The notes below the pieces were generated by a model that ran no database searches, had not been told where the DNA came from, and saw only the letters and a program-made list of their open reading frames with translations. DNA of 55,470 nt from an uncultured Erysipelotrichaceae bacterium (lineage in GTDB: Bacteria; Bacillota_I; Bacilli_A; RF39; UBA660): positions 1 to 55,470 of the forward strand of contig CADBYH010000008.1 of assembly GCA_902798815.1 (NCBI GenBank), written 5' to 3'. Both the position numbers and the translations under genes were made by a program. Below, piece by piece: positions 1-9,600 of the stretch (position 1 is its first letter; every line of letters starts with the position of its first letter).

Positions 1-97
1 CTATATTAGCAATAGTTGCATAACCTATACCTAGAGTTATTACAGCAATAAGTACATATATTACAATTTTTATTTGTTTTCTATTACCTAATCTCAT
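1..97 (-). CDS. Partial exported protein, N-terminal 32 residues
   Basis: Only the start of this gene lies in the window; it continues beyond base 1. An ATG at 97..95 follows the Shine-Dalgarno sequence AGGGAG. The readable product begins MRLGNRKQ and continues into a hydrophobic stretch (IVIYVLIAVITLGIGYA), so it has a basic N-terminus followed by a signal-anchor or signal peptide. The ending resembles signal sequences of small exported proteins in this lineage, but the mature part is missing, so no function is given. It has its own promoter-like sequence downstream of the terminator of the preceding gene. Confidence 0.6.
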   Translation of the reverse strand, partial: MRLGNRKQIKIVIYVLIAVITLGIGYATIANI

Positions 98-119
98 AAT
101 AATTCTCCCTATTATATGT

Positions 120-128
120 ATTATATCA
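120..128 (-). promoter_or_regulatory. Extended -10 promoter element for the partial exported protein
   Basis: Read on the minus strand the sequence is TGATATAAT, a consensus -10 with an upstream TG, about 23 bases before the ATG at 97. A second TATAAT lies at 111..116. No good -35 was identified. Confidence 0.45.
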
Positions 129-147
129 TATTTAGATTATTGCTATT

Positions 148-173
148 AAAAAAAGCAAGTGTTTTACACTTGC
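148..173 (-). terminator. Intrinsic terminator of the five-gene operon
   Basis: Eight-base stem (155-162 with 166-173), three-base loop and a U-run in the minus transcript (148-154). It sits just after the stop of the PLP-enzyme gene. A similar GCAAGT-type stem recurs after the VanY-type gene near 30450. Confidence 0.85.
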
Positions 174-182
174 CTTTGTAAA

Positions 183-1427
183 TTATATTATTCTTTCTAG
201 TGCTTTCATCAAACCTAGTTTTCCATAATCATATGTTAGTGAACCTTGGAAGTATGCAATATATGGTTCTCTTAATGGTCCGTCACATGATAATTCAATT
301 GAAGAACCTTGGGTAAATGATCCACTTGCCATTATTACTTGATCATCATATCCTGGCATATCTGATGGCTCTACTACAGCATTTGAATCTATTGCAGACC
401 CTTGTTGGACACCTCTTGTAAATTCTATTAGTTTATTTCTATCTCTAAAGATTATATTTTGAACAATATCTACTCTTTCTTCATTATATTTTGGTTCTAC
501 ATCATAGCCTAATTCTTCTAATACTTTTGATACTAATATAGCAGTTTTTACTGCAGATGATATTACTGATGGAGCTAGATAAATTCCTTGTAGTAATTGT
601 TTGTTTATTCCTAGAGATGGACCTACTTCTCTTCCTTCTCCTGGTAGTGTTAATCTTTCTGCACATAGTTCAATCAATTCTTTTTTACCAGCAATATAGG
701 CACCATTTGGAGCTATTCCTCCACCTAGATTCTTTATTAATGAACCTACCATTATATCTGCTCCTACTTCTGTAGGTTCTTTTAAAGACACTAATTCGCA
801 ATAACAATTATCTACCATTATAATTATATCTTTATTAATCTCTTTAATTAATTTAATGACTTTTTCTATTTTATCAATACTTATACTTTTTCTTGTAGAA
901 TAACCTTTACTTCTTTGAATTTCTATTACTTTTACTTTATTAGTATTTAGATATTCTTTTATTCTTTCATAATCAAAATCATTATTTACTAAATCAATTT
1001 CATCATATTTAATCCCATAACTTTTTAGGGAACTGTTATTTTCTTTTATTCCTATTACTTCATGTAATGTATCATAGGGAGTTCCTGAAATACTTAGTAA
1101 TAAATCGTTCGGTCTTAATAATGCGAAGAAACATACATTTAAAGCGTGAGATCCTGATATAAATTGATTTCTTACTAATGCATCTTCACTACCTAAAATA
1201 TCACTAAATACTTTTTCTATTGTATCTCTTCCTAAATCATTGTATCCATAACCGGTTGTTTCATTAAAACAAGATTCTGATACATTATTCTTATGGAAAG
1301 CATTTAATACTTTTATACTATTTAGTTCAGTTATTTTATCAATTTTTTTAAATTCTTCTGTAAGTTCATCTTCACATTTATTAACTAAATTTGAGACTTC
1401 TTCACTTATTCCTAATTCTTTATACAT
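183..1427 (-). CDS. Methionine gamma-lyase family PLP enzyme (YnbB / aluminium-resistance type)
   Basis: The 414-residue protein looks like a fold-type I PLP-dependent enzyme of the YnbB family, often labelled cystathionine beta-lyase-like or aluminium resistance protein. Recognisable parts are NQFISGSHALN near residue 86, a Ser/Lys segment GSLIKNLGGG near residue 230 that should hold the PLP-binding lysine, and the family-typical LPGEGREVGPSLG near 266. Length is normal for the family. The true substrate is not known; C-S lyase activity is a family-based inference. It is the last gene of an operon with a short-chain dehydrogenase 14 bases upstream and is followed by a strong terminator. Confidence 0.82.
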   Translation of the reverse strand: MYKELGISEEVSNLVNKCEDELTEEFKKIDKITELNSIKVLNAFHKNNVSESCFNETTGYGYNDLGRDTIEKVFSDILGSEDALVRNQFISGSHALNVCFFALLRPNDLLLSISGTPYDTLHEVIGIKENNSSLKSYGIKYDEIDLVNNDFDYERIKEYLNTNKVKVIEIQRSKGYSTRKSISIDKIEKVIKLIKEINKDIIIMVDNCYCELVSLKEPTEVGADIMVGSLIKNLGGGIAPNGAYIAGKKELIELCAERLTLPGEGREVGPSLGINKQLLQGIYLAPSVISSAVKTAILVSKVLEELGYDVEPKYNEERVDIVQNIIFRDRNKLIEFTRGVQQGSAIDSNAVVEPSDMPGYDDQVIMASGSFTQGSSIELSCDGPLREPYIAYFQGSLTYDYGKLGLMKALERII

Positions 1428-1441
1428 TATTTCACTACTTT

Positions 1442-2182
1442 CTAATTGTATTTTCCACCATCTATTCTAATTATAGAATCATTAATATAATTTGCTTTTG
1501 AAGATGACAAAAATATTACTAAATTAGCTATCTCTTTTGGTTCTGCAAATCTATTCAATAATATTTTTTTCTTTTCTTTAGCAATTTGTTCTATACTTAA
1601 TTCTTTGTTCATTGGAGTTTTAACCCAGCCTGGACAGATACAATTTACATTTATAAACGGAGCAAATTCTCTGGCAAAGTTATGTGTTAAAGAAATAACT
1701 CCTGCTTTTGAAGCATCATAGTCACAGCTTTCTGGATAATATGTATCAATAGCATTTGTTGATGAAATATTAATTATTTTTCCACGTTTTTTTTCTAACA
1801 TTACTTTTCCTACATATTTACTACATAGATATGTACCTATTAAATTTACATCTAGTACTCTTTTAAATTCTTTAATATTTTTATCAAGTAATAAAGAATC
1901 TCTTGATACACTAGCATTATTAACAAGAATATCTATTCCACCAAATGTATCTGTTATCTCATTAATCATATTCTCTACTTCTTCTTCTTTAGAAATATCA
2001 CATTTTATAGTAAGAACATCTACATCATATTCTTCTTTAATATGTTTTTCTAAGTCTTTTGCCTCTTTTTCATGGTGACAGTAGTTTATTATAACATTTA
2101 CATCTTTTTTTGCAAACTCTTCTACTATTGCTGCACCTATTCCTCTATTACTTCCTGTTACTAAAGCAACTAATTTTCCCAT
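1442..2182 (-). CDS. Short-chain dehydrogenase/reductase (FabG-like)
   Basis: A 246-residue classical SDR. The Rossmann motif TGSNRGIGAAI lies near residue 9, the NNAS motif near 88, the catalytic Ser in NISST near 140, and the YxxxK pair in YDASKAG near 155-160. The C-terminus has the PG...TPMN pattern and ends DGG. Such proteins reduce a keto group with NAD(P)H; FabG (3-oxoacyl-ACP reductase) is the closest label, but no other fatty-acid gene is near, so the substrate is open. It follows GGAGG and is in an operon with the thioredoxin-like gene upstream and the PLP enzyme downstream. Confidence 0.85.
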   Translation of the reverse strand: MGKLVALVTGSNRGIGAAIVEEFAKKDVNVIINYCHHEKEAKDLEKHIKEEYDVDVLTIKCDISKEEEVENMINEITDTFGGIDILVNNASVSRDSLLLDKNIKEFKRVLDVNLIGTYLCSKYVGKVMLEKKRGKIINISSTNAIDTYYPESCDYDASKAGVISLTHNFAREFAPFINVNCICPGWVKTPMNKELSIEQIAKEKKKILLNRFAEPKEIANLVIFLSSSKANYINDSIIRIDGGKYN

Positions 2183-2192
2183 ACTTCCTCCA

Positions 2193-2636
2193 TTATTCTA
2201 CTATTGTTTCATTTGTTTCTATAAAATTATTTATTTGTTCTTCTGTTTTAACTTTTACAATTGAAGATACCATTTTACCATCTTTGATATACATTATAGT
2301 TGGTTTTTCCACATCATGTTCAGATGATGATATTTTCTTTAAAAAAACTTTATATTGAGTTTCTTTATCAGTGTTTAATTCCATATAATATATATTATTT
2401 TCTTTAAAGATTTCTTTTATTCTTTTACACTCTTTACAACTATTATCATCTATTAATACATACAATGTTTCATTATTATTAATTGCTTTAATAACTTTAG
2501 AATCTTTTACTGAAAATTTATTTACTAAAATTATTAAAAATAGACCTCCAAATAATAATATAACTAGTATACCTATTTTTAATCTATTAAATAAGCTTTT
2601 TAAATCTTCATCATCATCAGAAATCAATTTACTCAC
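2193..2636 (-). CDS. Membrane-anchored thioredoxin-like protein with a CKEC motif
   Basis: A 147-residue protein with a short acidic cytoplasmic N-terminus (SDDDEDLKSLF), one membrane segment at about 20-41, and a thioredoxin-like domain carrying CKEC in DDNSCKECKRIKEIF. This resembles the CxxC site of thioredoxins, with the unusual dipeptide KE between the cysteines. The domain probably faces outside and could reduce or oxidise disulfides. Start choice is uncertain: GTG at 2636 lies almost on top of the GGGAA ribosome site, while a TTG at 2627 has better spacing. It is in an operon behind the 757-residue repeat protein, six bases downstream. Confidence 0.65.
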   Translation of the reverse strand: MSKLISDDDEDLKSLFNRLKIGILVILLFGGLFLIILVNKFSVKDSKVIKAINNNETLYVLIDDNSCKECKRIKEIFKENNIYYMELNTDKETQYKVFLKKISSSEHDVEKPTIMYIKDGKMVSSIVKVKTEEQINNFIETNETIVE

Positions 2637-2641
2637 TTCCC

Positions 2642-4915
2642 TTATTTAGTATTATTCTTTTTCTCTAATTCTTTTTTTCTTTCTTCAAAATATTTTCTCG
2701 ACCAACCAAATACAGAATTAAACCTATTATCTTCTGTTATTAATTTTTCATTAATTCTTGATATATATATTTCTCTTTCAATAATTTCATATAAAGTTAA
2801 TTTTAAAATACCTGGACTATTAATAACTATATCTAAACAGCCTTTTCCTTTTAAGTATTCTAATATACCTTGAAGATGTTTTTTTGAATATATAACTATT
2901 TGTGGTAATAGGAATTTATCTCCATAATATCTTTTTATAAATTCCATTGTTTCTTCAAGTTCTTTTGCACTTTTTCTAAATACCGTACCTGTTATTGGAA
3001 CTTTATAATATAAACATGTTTCTAAAATATCATGTACTTCTTCTGGTTTTTTATTAAAGAAATTATTTGTTGGAGGTGTATTTAGTAACTCCATACTAAT
3101 ATTATAAATAGCTTCAATCTCTTTTCCTGTTCTTTTAAATACTGTACCTGTTGGAGCAATATTTAATCGTTCACAAGTATTTACTACATCAAGAAAATCA
3201 TCTTTATTTTTTCTAAATACATTACCTTTTACAGGAATATTTTTTTCAAGACAAATATCTATTATTTCTCTTACTTCAATTGGTTTTCTTTTAAACATTC
3301 CATCTATATAATTTATTTTATATTCATCACATATTTCGAGTATTTCTTCTATCTCTTCTTTTGTTCTAAATAGCATTGTATTATTTAATGGAATATTCTT
3401 TTCTTTACATAGAAAAAGTATTTTTTCTAGATTTTCAGGGGTTCTTTGAAAAATAGATCCTGTTATTTCTATATTATTGTTTTGACATATTTTTATAATT
3501 TTTTCTACTTCTTCTGGAGTTCTTATAAATATATTTAAAAATACTTCTATTTTATTTTTTTTACATATATCTACTATTTGTCTTAATTCTAATGTTGTCC
3601 TTGATAAGGCTGTTGGTGTAAAAGGAATATTTAATCTATTCAATGTTGTGCATGTTTTTTTTAAGTCCTCTGAACTTTTTTTAAATAGGCCTCCTGTAAT
3701 TTTAATATTATGTTGTTTGGCAATTTTTATTATTTTTCTTACTTCTTCTGGTTGTTTATGAAACATTGAAGTATTTAATATAATTCCTTCTTCTTTACAA
3801 ATATTAACTATTTCTATTATTTCTTTTGAATTTCTATAAAAAATTGATCCTTCTTTTTCAATATTTAATAATTCACAAAGTTTTAATATTTCTTCTAATT
3901 CTTCACTATTTCTTTTAAATAGACTTCCTGTTATTTTCTTTACTTTATATTTTTTTGATATGTTTATTATTTTTTCTACTTCTGTTGCGGATTTAGAAAA
4001 CATTGATTCATTAATTTCTACTTTTAATCTATTACAAACTTCTATTATTCTTTCAATTTCTTCTGGTGTAGTTCTAAACATACTTAAACTTACTTGTATA
4101 TCATTTGCTTCACATATATTAATTATTTCTTCTATTTTTTTAGGATCTTGTCTAAATACTACTCCAACTATATCAAAATTATTTTCTCTACATGTATTTA
4201 CTATATTTTCAAAATCTTCTAAAGGGCAACCATACATACTATTAGTTATTTTAATATTATTTGTTTGACAATAATCAACTAGTTTTTTTAAATCCTTTAA
4301 ATTTTTATGAAATACACTTCCTGTTATTTCAATATTATTAGCAAGACAGTATTCAATTATTCCAAGTACCTCTTCTTTAGGTTGTTTAAATATTGTACTT
4401 GTTATAGTTACTTTATATTTTTTACATAAATTTATTATTGATTCAATTTCTGATATACCTCTATTTGTTATTGAAACGCCAAGTATAGTTTTAGAATCTA
4501 AATCTTTTGAAAATAAATTATTAATTGTTTCTATTCTCTTTTTAGGGATTCTAAGAATAGTTGTATTTTTATCTATTAATTCTTTTCCAAAGTTACTATA
4601 TACATATTCATATGTTTCTTTTAAATCATTTTCATCTGTTGCGAGAATATGAAGGCATGTTTCTATATTATAGTTATAAATATTTTTTTCTTTTAGAAAA
4701 GAATAATTGTTTTTTACTGATTTTACTTTTCTGTATAAGATACTGGGACACTTTTCTATATTTTTTGGACTTATATTTAATTCATTTATTAAATAATCTA
4801 GGATATATTCAACTTCTTCTAATCTTGCTTTTTCAAGAATTTGTTCTCTTCTTGATTTAGTAAATTTTATATCATATTTTGATAATATTTTTAAAAGTTC
4901 TGTACTATTATTCAT
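2642..4915 (-). CDS. 26-residue repeat array protein with mTERF-like caps
   Basis: A 757-residue soluble protein I cannot assign to a named bacterial family. Residues 1-151 form an N-terminal helical part containing ISPKNIEKCPSIL, which reads like an mTERF motif (helix, conserved Pro, Leu). Residues 152-676 are about twenty units of 26 residues (two have 27, the last 29) with the pattern R/K-x-P-E-E-L/V-E-x-I-I-x-I-C-K-x-x-N-I-x-I-x-G-S-x-F-K; Cys at unit position 13 is nearly constant and positions 19-22 vary. The C-terminal part includes INSPGILKLTLYEI, again mTERF-like, and a basic tail. The array should fold as a helical superhelix; nucleic-acid binding is inferred only. It overlaps the upstream small mTERF-like gene by 8 bases. 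Confidence 0.75.
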   Translation of the reverse strand: MNNSTELLKILSKYDIKFTKSRREQILEKARLEEVEYILDYLINELNISPKNIEKCPSILYRKVKSVKNNYSFLKEKNIYNYNIETCLHILATDENDLKETYEYVYSNFGKELIDKNTTILRIPKKRIETINNLFSKDLDSKTILGVSITNRGISEIESIINLCKKYKVTITSTIFKQPKEEVLGIIEYCLANNIEITGSVFHKNLKDLKKLVDYCQTNNIKITNSMYGCPLEDFENIVNTCRENNFDIVGVVFRQDPKKIEEIINICEANDIQVSLSMFRTTPEEIERIIEVCNRLKVEINESMFSKSATEVEKIINISKKYKVKKITGSLFKRNSEELEEILKLCELLNIEKEGSIFYRNSKEIIEIVNICKEEGIILNTSMFHKQPEEVRKIIKIAKQHNIKITGGLFKKSSEDLKKTCTTLNRLNIPFTPTALSRTTLELRQIVDICKKNKIEVFLNIFIRTPEEVEKIIKICQNNNIEITGSIFQRTPENLEKILFLCKEKNIPLNNTMLFRTKEEIEEILEICDEYKINYIDGMFKRKPIEVREIIDICLEKNIPVKGNVFRKNKDDFLDVVNTCERLNIAPTGTVFKRTGKEIEAIYNISMELLNTPPTNNFFNKKPEEVHDILETCLYYKVPITGTVFRKSAKELEETMEFIKRYYGDKFLLPQIVIYSKKHLQGILEYLKGKGCLDIVINSPGILKLTLYEIIEREIYISRINEKLITEDNRFNSVFGWSRKYFEERKKELEKKNNTK
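2888..4462 (-). repeat. About twenty tandem 78-bp coding units
   Basis: These encode the 26-residue repeats of the 757-residue protein. DNA identity between units is low but the protein pattern and length are well kept, with only units 7, 18 and 20 departing from 26 residues. This argues for old duplication with selection on the fold, not recent slippage. Confidence 0.85.
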
Positions 4916-5183
4916 TTACTATCTCCCAAAGATTTGTATCTTGTTCTAACTTTTCTATAAATTCTACTCCTAGTTTATTTATTAAATAGTCTATTTTTTC
5001 TTTAAATTCATTTTCTTCAATAATAAAAAGATATGGATAAAGAGCAACTATATCATAAACATCTGAAAATCCTATTTTACTAAGATAATTTATATTATTT
5101 GTTAGGTTTTCGACGTTGTCTTTAAATTCATAAATAGAACTTTCTCCATAAATAAATGATATTTTTTCTAAGTCCAGTTTCAT
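4908..5183 (-). CDS. Small mTERF-like helical protein
   Basis: A 91-residue protein starting MKLDLEKISF. The segment INYLSKIGFSDVYDIVALYP followed by YLFIIEENEFKEKIDYLINKLG matches the layout of mTERF repeats: L-x-x-L-G-F, a helix, a Pro and a second helix. It may be a stand-alone piece of the larger repeat protein downstream, with which it overlaps by 8 bases, so the two are probably translationally coupled. I chose the second ATG because GGATGGTG lies at proper distance from it; an upstream ATG at 5195 lies inside that ribosome site. Function unknown. Confidence 0.65.
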   Translation of the reverse strand: MKLDLEKISFIYGESSIYEFKDNVENLTNNINYLSKIGFSDVYDIVALYPYLFIIEENEFKEKIDYLINKLGVEFIEKLEQDTNLWEIVNE

Positions 5184-5239
5184 ATAAAACACCATCCTAT
5201 GATAATTTTACTATAAATAGATTAAAAAATAAAGTGTTC

Positions 5240-5266
5240 AAAAAAAGCCAGTACTAATTGTACTGG
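5240..5266 (-). terminator. Intrinsic terminator after the proline-rich protein gene
   Basis: Seven-base stem CCAGTAC/GTACTGG with a five-base loop and a run of seven U in the minus transcript, just after the stop at 5273. It separates the proline-rich pair from the repeat-protein operon. Confidence 0.9.
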
Positions 5267-5272
5267 TAATAA

Positions 5273-6214
5273 TTAAAATTCTGGTTCTACAAAATCTTGT
5301 TCTTCATAATTTGGTTCTTCTGGGATTTGTTCTTCAGAATCATCTTGATAATCATCTTCATCATCTTTTTTCAATCTTTTTGTGACAACATAAGTTCCTG
5401 CTCCTGCTGCGGCAGCTAATCCTGCTCCTGCAACATAAAGACCTGCATTACCTCCACTCTTTTGTGTTGAACCACTACCCGGTTGTGTTGGCGTTGGTGT
5501 TGGTGGTGAGATTGGTCTAATTGGTTTTGTAGGTGTTGGTGTGATTATAGGTGTTGGAATTGACGGTGTTGGTGATGCTGTTGGTTGTGGTGGAGTTGGT
5601 TCTGCTGGAGGTGTTGGTTCTGGTTGTTGTGGTTGTGCTGGTTCCTGTCGTTGTGGTTGTTGCTGAGGTTGAGGTTCTGGTTGAGGTTCTGGTTGTGGTG
5701 GAGTTGGTTCTGCTGGAGGTGTTGGTTCTGGTTGTTGTGGTTCTTCTGTTGGAGTTGGTTCTGGTTGAGTTGATTTTAGTTCCTCATATAATTTTTTAAA
5801 TTTTTCTTCATCCTCATCAGATAATTGTCCATATAAAACTTGTATTAGTCCATCCTCGTCTGCTTCTGTTGTTGATAAAAGTCCTCCTAATACAATGCTT
5901 TCAAACATTGCTTTCAAATCCTCTGGCTCATATTCATTTGCTTCAATTATGTCCTTTAAATAGTCAATTCTTTTTAATATATCTTTTTCATCTTCATAGC
6001 TTTGATCCATTAATTTTTCTGGCATAGACATATCTATTAACTTATCTTCTTGTAGTACATAATCAAATCCTGTTGCATGATATGTTTTCATTACACCGCT
6101 ATATAATTTTTTATCTACTTCTGTAAGATCTGTTTCAATATCTTGTAAAAGTGTTATTGCATCTTTTACTTTTTCTTTGTCATATATTAATTCTGCATGT
6201 TCTGTATTTTCCAT
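5273..6214 (-). CDS. Proline-rich wall-spanning-type protein with C-terminal membrane anchor
   Basis: A 313-residue protein in three parts. Residues 1-147 are helical and acidic with no signal peptide. Residues about 148-250 are a Pro/Gln/Glu-rich spacer in which QQPEPTPPAEPTPPQP occurs twice. Residues about 257-279 form one membrane helix (Ala/Gly-rich), followed by the basic KRLKKDD and an acidic tail. By the positive-inside rule the tail is cytoplasmic and the N-terminal domain outside, which would need an export route other than an N-terminal Sec signal. There is no LPxTG sorting motif. It follows the 128-residue helical protein by 16 bases. Function unknown; a secreted or surface role linked to a type VII-like system is a guess. 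Confidence 0.6.
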   Translation of the reverse strand: MENTEHAELIYDKEKVKDAITLLQDIETDLTEVDKKLYSGVMKTYHATGFDYVLQEDKLIDMSMPEKLMDQSYEDEKDILKRIDYLKDIIEANEYEPEDLKAMFESIVLGGLLSTTEADEDGLIQVLYGQLSDEDEEKFKKLYEELKSTQPEPTPTEEPQQPEPTPPAEPTPPQPEPQPEPQPQQQPQRQEPAQPQQPEPTPPAEPTPPQPTASPTPSIPTPIITPTPTKPIRPISPPTPTPTQPGSGSTQKSGGNAGLYVAGAGLAAAAGAGTYVVTKRLKKDDEDDYQDDSEEQIPEEPNYEEQDFVEPEF

Positions 6215-6230
6215 AATTATCCCTCCTTAC

Positions 6231-6617
6231 CTATTCTTCATCTTGTTTTATATTATCTCTCTTTTTTTGTTCTTTTGATTCAGCATTTTTTGCTCTTTCA
6301 TTGTATATACCTTGTTGTTTATTTAATACTTTTTGGGCAGTTGTTTCAATAGTTTCTGCTAAATCTTTTAGATAATTAGAAAAGAATAATATTTCTACTT
6401 TATATGCTTCTACAGTTTCTTCCATACTTAATCCATCAAATGATAAAGTCTCTTTATTACATATTTCTTCTAATTGAGTTATTTTTTTTGTTATTTTTTT
6501 TAATTGTTCTGATGCTTCTTTGATTGTCTTACAACCTTCTTTGATTGTGGCAATATCAATTAAATTTGTAGCGTCATCTGCTGATACATATTTTCCTTTA
6601 TATATATTAGTAACCAT
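6231..6617 (-). CDS. Small helical protein, possible type VII (WXG/LXG-like) partner
   Basis: A 128-residue, almost entirely helical protein without signal peptide or membrane segment. Two long helices are separated by the turn SFDGLSMEE near residue 58-66, the arrangement of ESX/LXG small partner proteins although the exact WxG is absent. The C-terminus is charged (ERAKNAESKEQKKRD). It starts at an ATG behind AGGAGA and is followed 13 bases after its stop by the proline-rich membrane protein, so the two probably act together. Two WXG-like genes near 32 kb support some kind of type VII-like export in this organism, but no EccC/YukB ATPase is in the window. Confidence 0.45.
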   Translation of the reverse strand: MVTNIYKGKYVSADDATNLIDIATIKEGCKTIKEASEQLKKITKKITQLEEICNKETLSFDGLSMEETVEAYKVEILFFSNYLKDLAETIETTAQKVLNKQQGIYNERAKNAESKEQKKRDNIKQDEE

Positions 6618-6668
6618 TTTTTATCTCCTATCTTTATATAATTATATCATAATAATTGAATACAGATA

Positions 6669-6694
6669 AAAAAAAAGCATTTTAAAATGCTTTT
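6669..6694 (-). terminator. Intrinsic terminator of the ileS operon
   Basis: A perfect 14-base palindrome GCATTTTAAAATGC (6677-6690) with A- and T-runs on both sides, directly after the ileS stop. It can act in both directions. Confidence 0.9.
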
Positions 6695-9600
6695 TTATTT
6701 TATTCTTTCAACATCTATATATGTTTCTTCATCATTTAGATTATATTTAGTTTTTAAAGAAATATCTTTTATTAATTCATCACCTAATACTTCTCCCATA
6801 ATATAATCTTTATATAGTTTAAACATTTCATCTATTTTGTCTGTTCCATTATAGTATACTTTAATGTGATCTGTAATAACAAAATCTTTTTCTTTACGAA
6901 GTGCTTGAACTGTTCTTACAAATTCTCTTGCTAGTCCTTCTAAGATTAATTCTTCTGTTAATTCAGTATCTAAGACAACAATTGTTTTATTATTAGAAGT
7001 TGAAGCATATCCTTCTTTTTGTTTTATTGAAACTATAGTATTTTCACTATTTAATTCAAAATCTTCTCCGTCTAATTTAATACTTAGACCATTTTCTGCT
7101 ATTTTAGATATTTCTGCTGATGTTAATTTAGATAGAACTTGTTGTAGTTCTTTTATTTTTGGACCTAGTGTTTTTCCTAATACTTGGAAGTTTGGTTTTA
7201 CTATATACTCTAGATATTCTGTCATATCTTCTTTAAACAATACTTCTTTTACATTTAATTCTTCTTTAATTACTGGTAATAAATCTCCAATTATTATTTC
7301 ATCACTTTTTGGAAGAATTAAATTACTGATTGGTTGTCTTACTTTTATATTTGCTTCTTCTCTAGCAAATCTTCCCAATGAACAAACATCTCTTACTAAA
7401 TCCATTCTTTCTTCTACTGCTTCATCTATTAAAGTTTCTTCTTCATTTGGATAATCTGCAAGATGTACTGATTTTTCATTTGTCAATTTGTTGTATATTT
7501 CTTCTGTCAAGAACGGTGTAAACGGAGCGCATAATTTACACAATGTAACTAATGCTTCATACATAGTTAAATATACTGCCTTCTTTGATTCAGTTAGTTC
7601 AGAGTCCCAGAATCTTCTTCTATTACTTCTGATATACCAATTTGATAAATCATCGTTTAAGAATGGTACTACTAGTTTAACTGCTTTATTTAAATCATAT
7701 TCTGCAAACGCTTCATTTACTCCTTTGATTAATTTATTTAACTTAGATATTAACCATCTATCTATTAGTTCTCTTTTTTCTACAGGAATATCATATTCTC
7801 TTGGATCTATATGATCTGCATTTGCATACATTTCAAAGAATGAATAAGCATTCTTAAATGTTGAAATATATTTTGAATAAATTTCTTTTAATCCATCCAC
7901 ATCAAATTTTAATGGTGTCCATACTGGAGATGTGTGTAACATATAAAATCGTACTGTATCTGCGCCATATTCTTCCATAATTTCAAATGGTGAAATTGCA
8001 TTTCCTCTTGATTTATGCATCTTTTGACCATATTTGTCTAGTAATAAATCATTTACTAATACGTTTTTATATGATGATTTTCCCATTACAAACATTGATA
8101 CTACAAGTAATGTATAGAACCATCCTCTTGTTTGATCTATTCCTTCAGCAATGAAATCTGCTGGAAATTGTTCCTCAAATAATTTTTTATTTTCAAATGG
8201 ATAATGGTATTGGGCAAATGGCATAGATCCTGAATCGAACCAGCAATCCATTACATCTTTTACTCTTGTCATTTTCTTTCCACATTTTGGACATTTGATA
8301 TGAACATCATCAACATATGGTCTATGTAATTCAATTGTTTCATCTATTTCTTCTATTGCTCTTTTTACTAGTTCTTTTCTTGAACCAATCATTTCATCAT
8401 GACCACATGAACATCTCCATAATGGAATTGGAGTTCCCCAATATCTATTTCTTGATATTGCCCAATCATTCATATTTTCTAACCAGTTACCAAATCTTTT
8501 TTCTCCAACATAATCTGGATACCAGTTAATCTTTTTGTTTTCTTTGATTATTTCATCTTTTTTAGCTGTTGTTTTTATATAAAGTGATGGTTTTGAATAA
8601 TACACTAATGGTGTATTACATCTCCAACAATGTGGATAATCATGGTTCATTTTTTGTTTTTTGAACAACTTATCTTCACTTGCTAGATATTTAACTATTT
8701 CAACTTCCAATTCTGAATCTACTACAAGTCTACCTTTCCAAGGTCCTTCTGTATAACATCCATCTTCTCCTACAGGATTTAGAATTGCTAAGTCATATTT
8801 TAAACCAACTTCATAGTCATCTTGTCCGAAAGCAGGTGCTATATGTACTATTCCAGTACCATCTTCCATAGTTACATATTCATCACAAGTAACAATAAAT
8901 GCCTTTTTATTTTCTGGTACTGATAGAATTGGCATTAATTGTTCATATTCTCTATTTTCAAGATCTTTTCCTAGATACTCTTCAACTATTTCATAATCAT
9001 CACCAAGAATTTTATCTGCCAATGCCTTTGCTACTATAAAGTTATAACCTTTTGATAAACATTTTACATATTTTTCTTTTGGATTTACACATAGTGCTAC
9101 ATTTGACATTAATGTCCATGGAGTTGTTGTCCATACTAAATAATAGGTATTATCTTCATCTTTTGCTTTAAATGGAACAAATACTGTATTTACTGATATT
9201 TCTTTATAGCCTTGAGCAACTTCATGAGATGCAAGTCCTGTTCCACATCTTGGACACCATGGAACTATTTTTAATCCATCATAAATATATCCATCATCAA
9301 ATATCTTTTTAAGTATCCACCATTCTGTTTCAATATAGTTATTATCATATGTTACATATGGATGTTCTAAATCAATAAACTGACCCATCTCTTTAGTAAA
9401 TTTTGTAAAATACTTTTCATTTTGAAAGACGCTATCGCGGCATTTTTCATTGAATTCTTTTATTCCATATTTTTCAATATCACCTTTACCAGTAAACTTT
9501 AATTCTTTTTCTACTTGTAATTCAACTGGTAATCCATGTGTATCCCAACCTACTTTTCTTACTACTCTATATCCTTGCATAGCTTTGTATTTACAAATGG

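Noticed and set aside
2888-4462. 78-base periodicity that could look like a CRISPR array or satellite
   Set aside because: The period is in a single open frame, units differ in DNA but keep the protein pattern, and there are no identical repeats with unique spacers.
5551-5799. Plus-strand open frames rich in Val/Leu opposite the proline-rich region
   Set aside because: They are the antisense of Pro/Glu/Gln codons; no ribosome site and implausible low-complexity protein.
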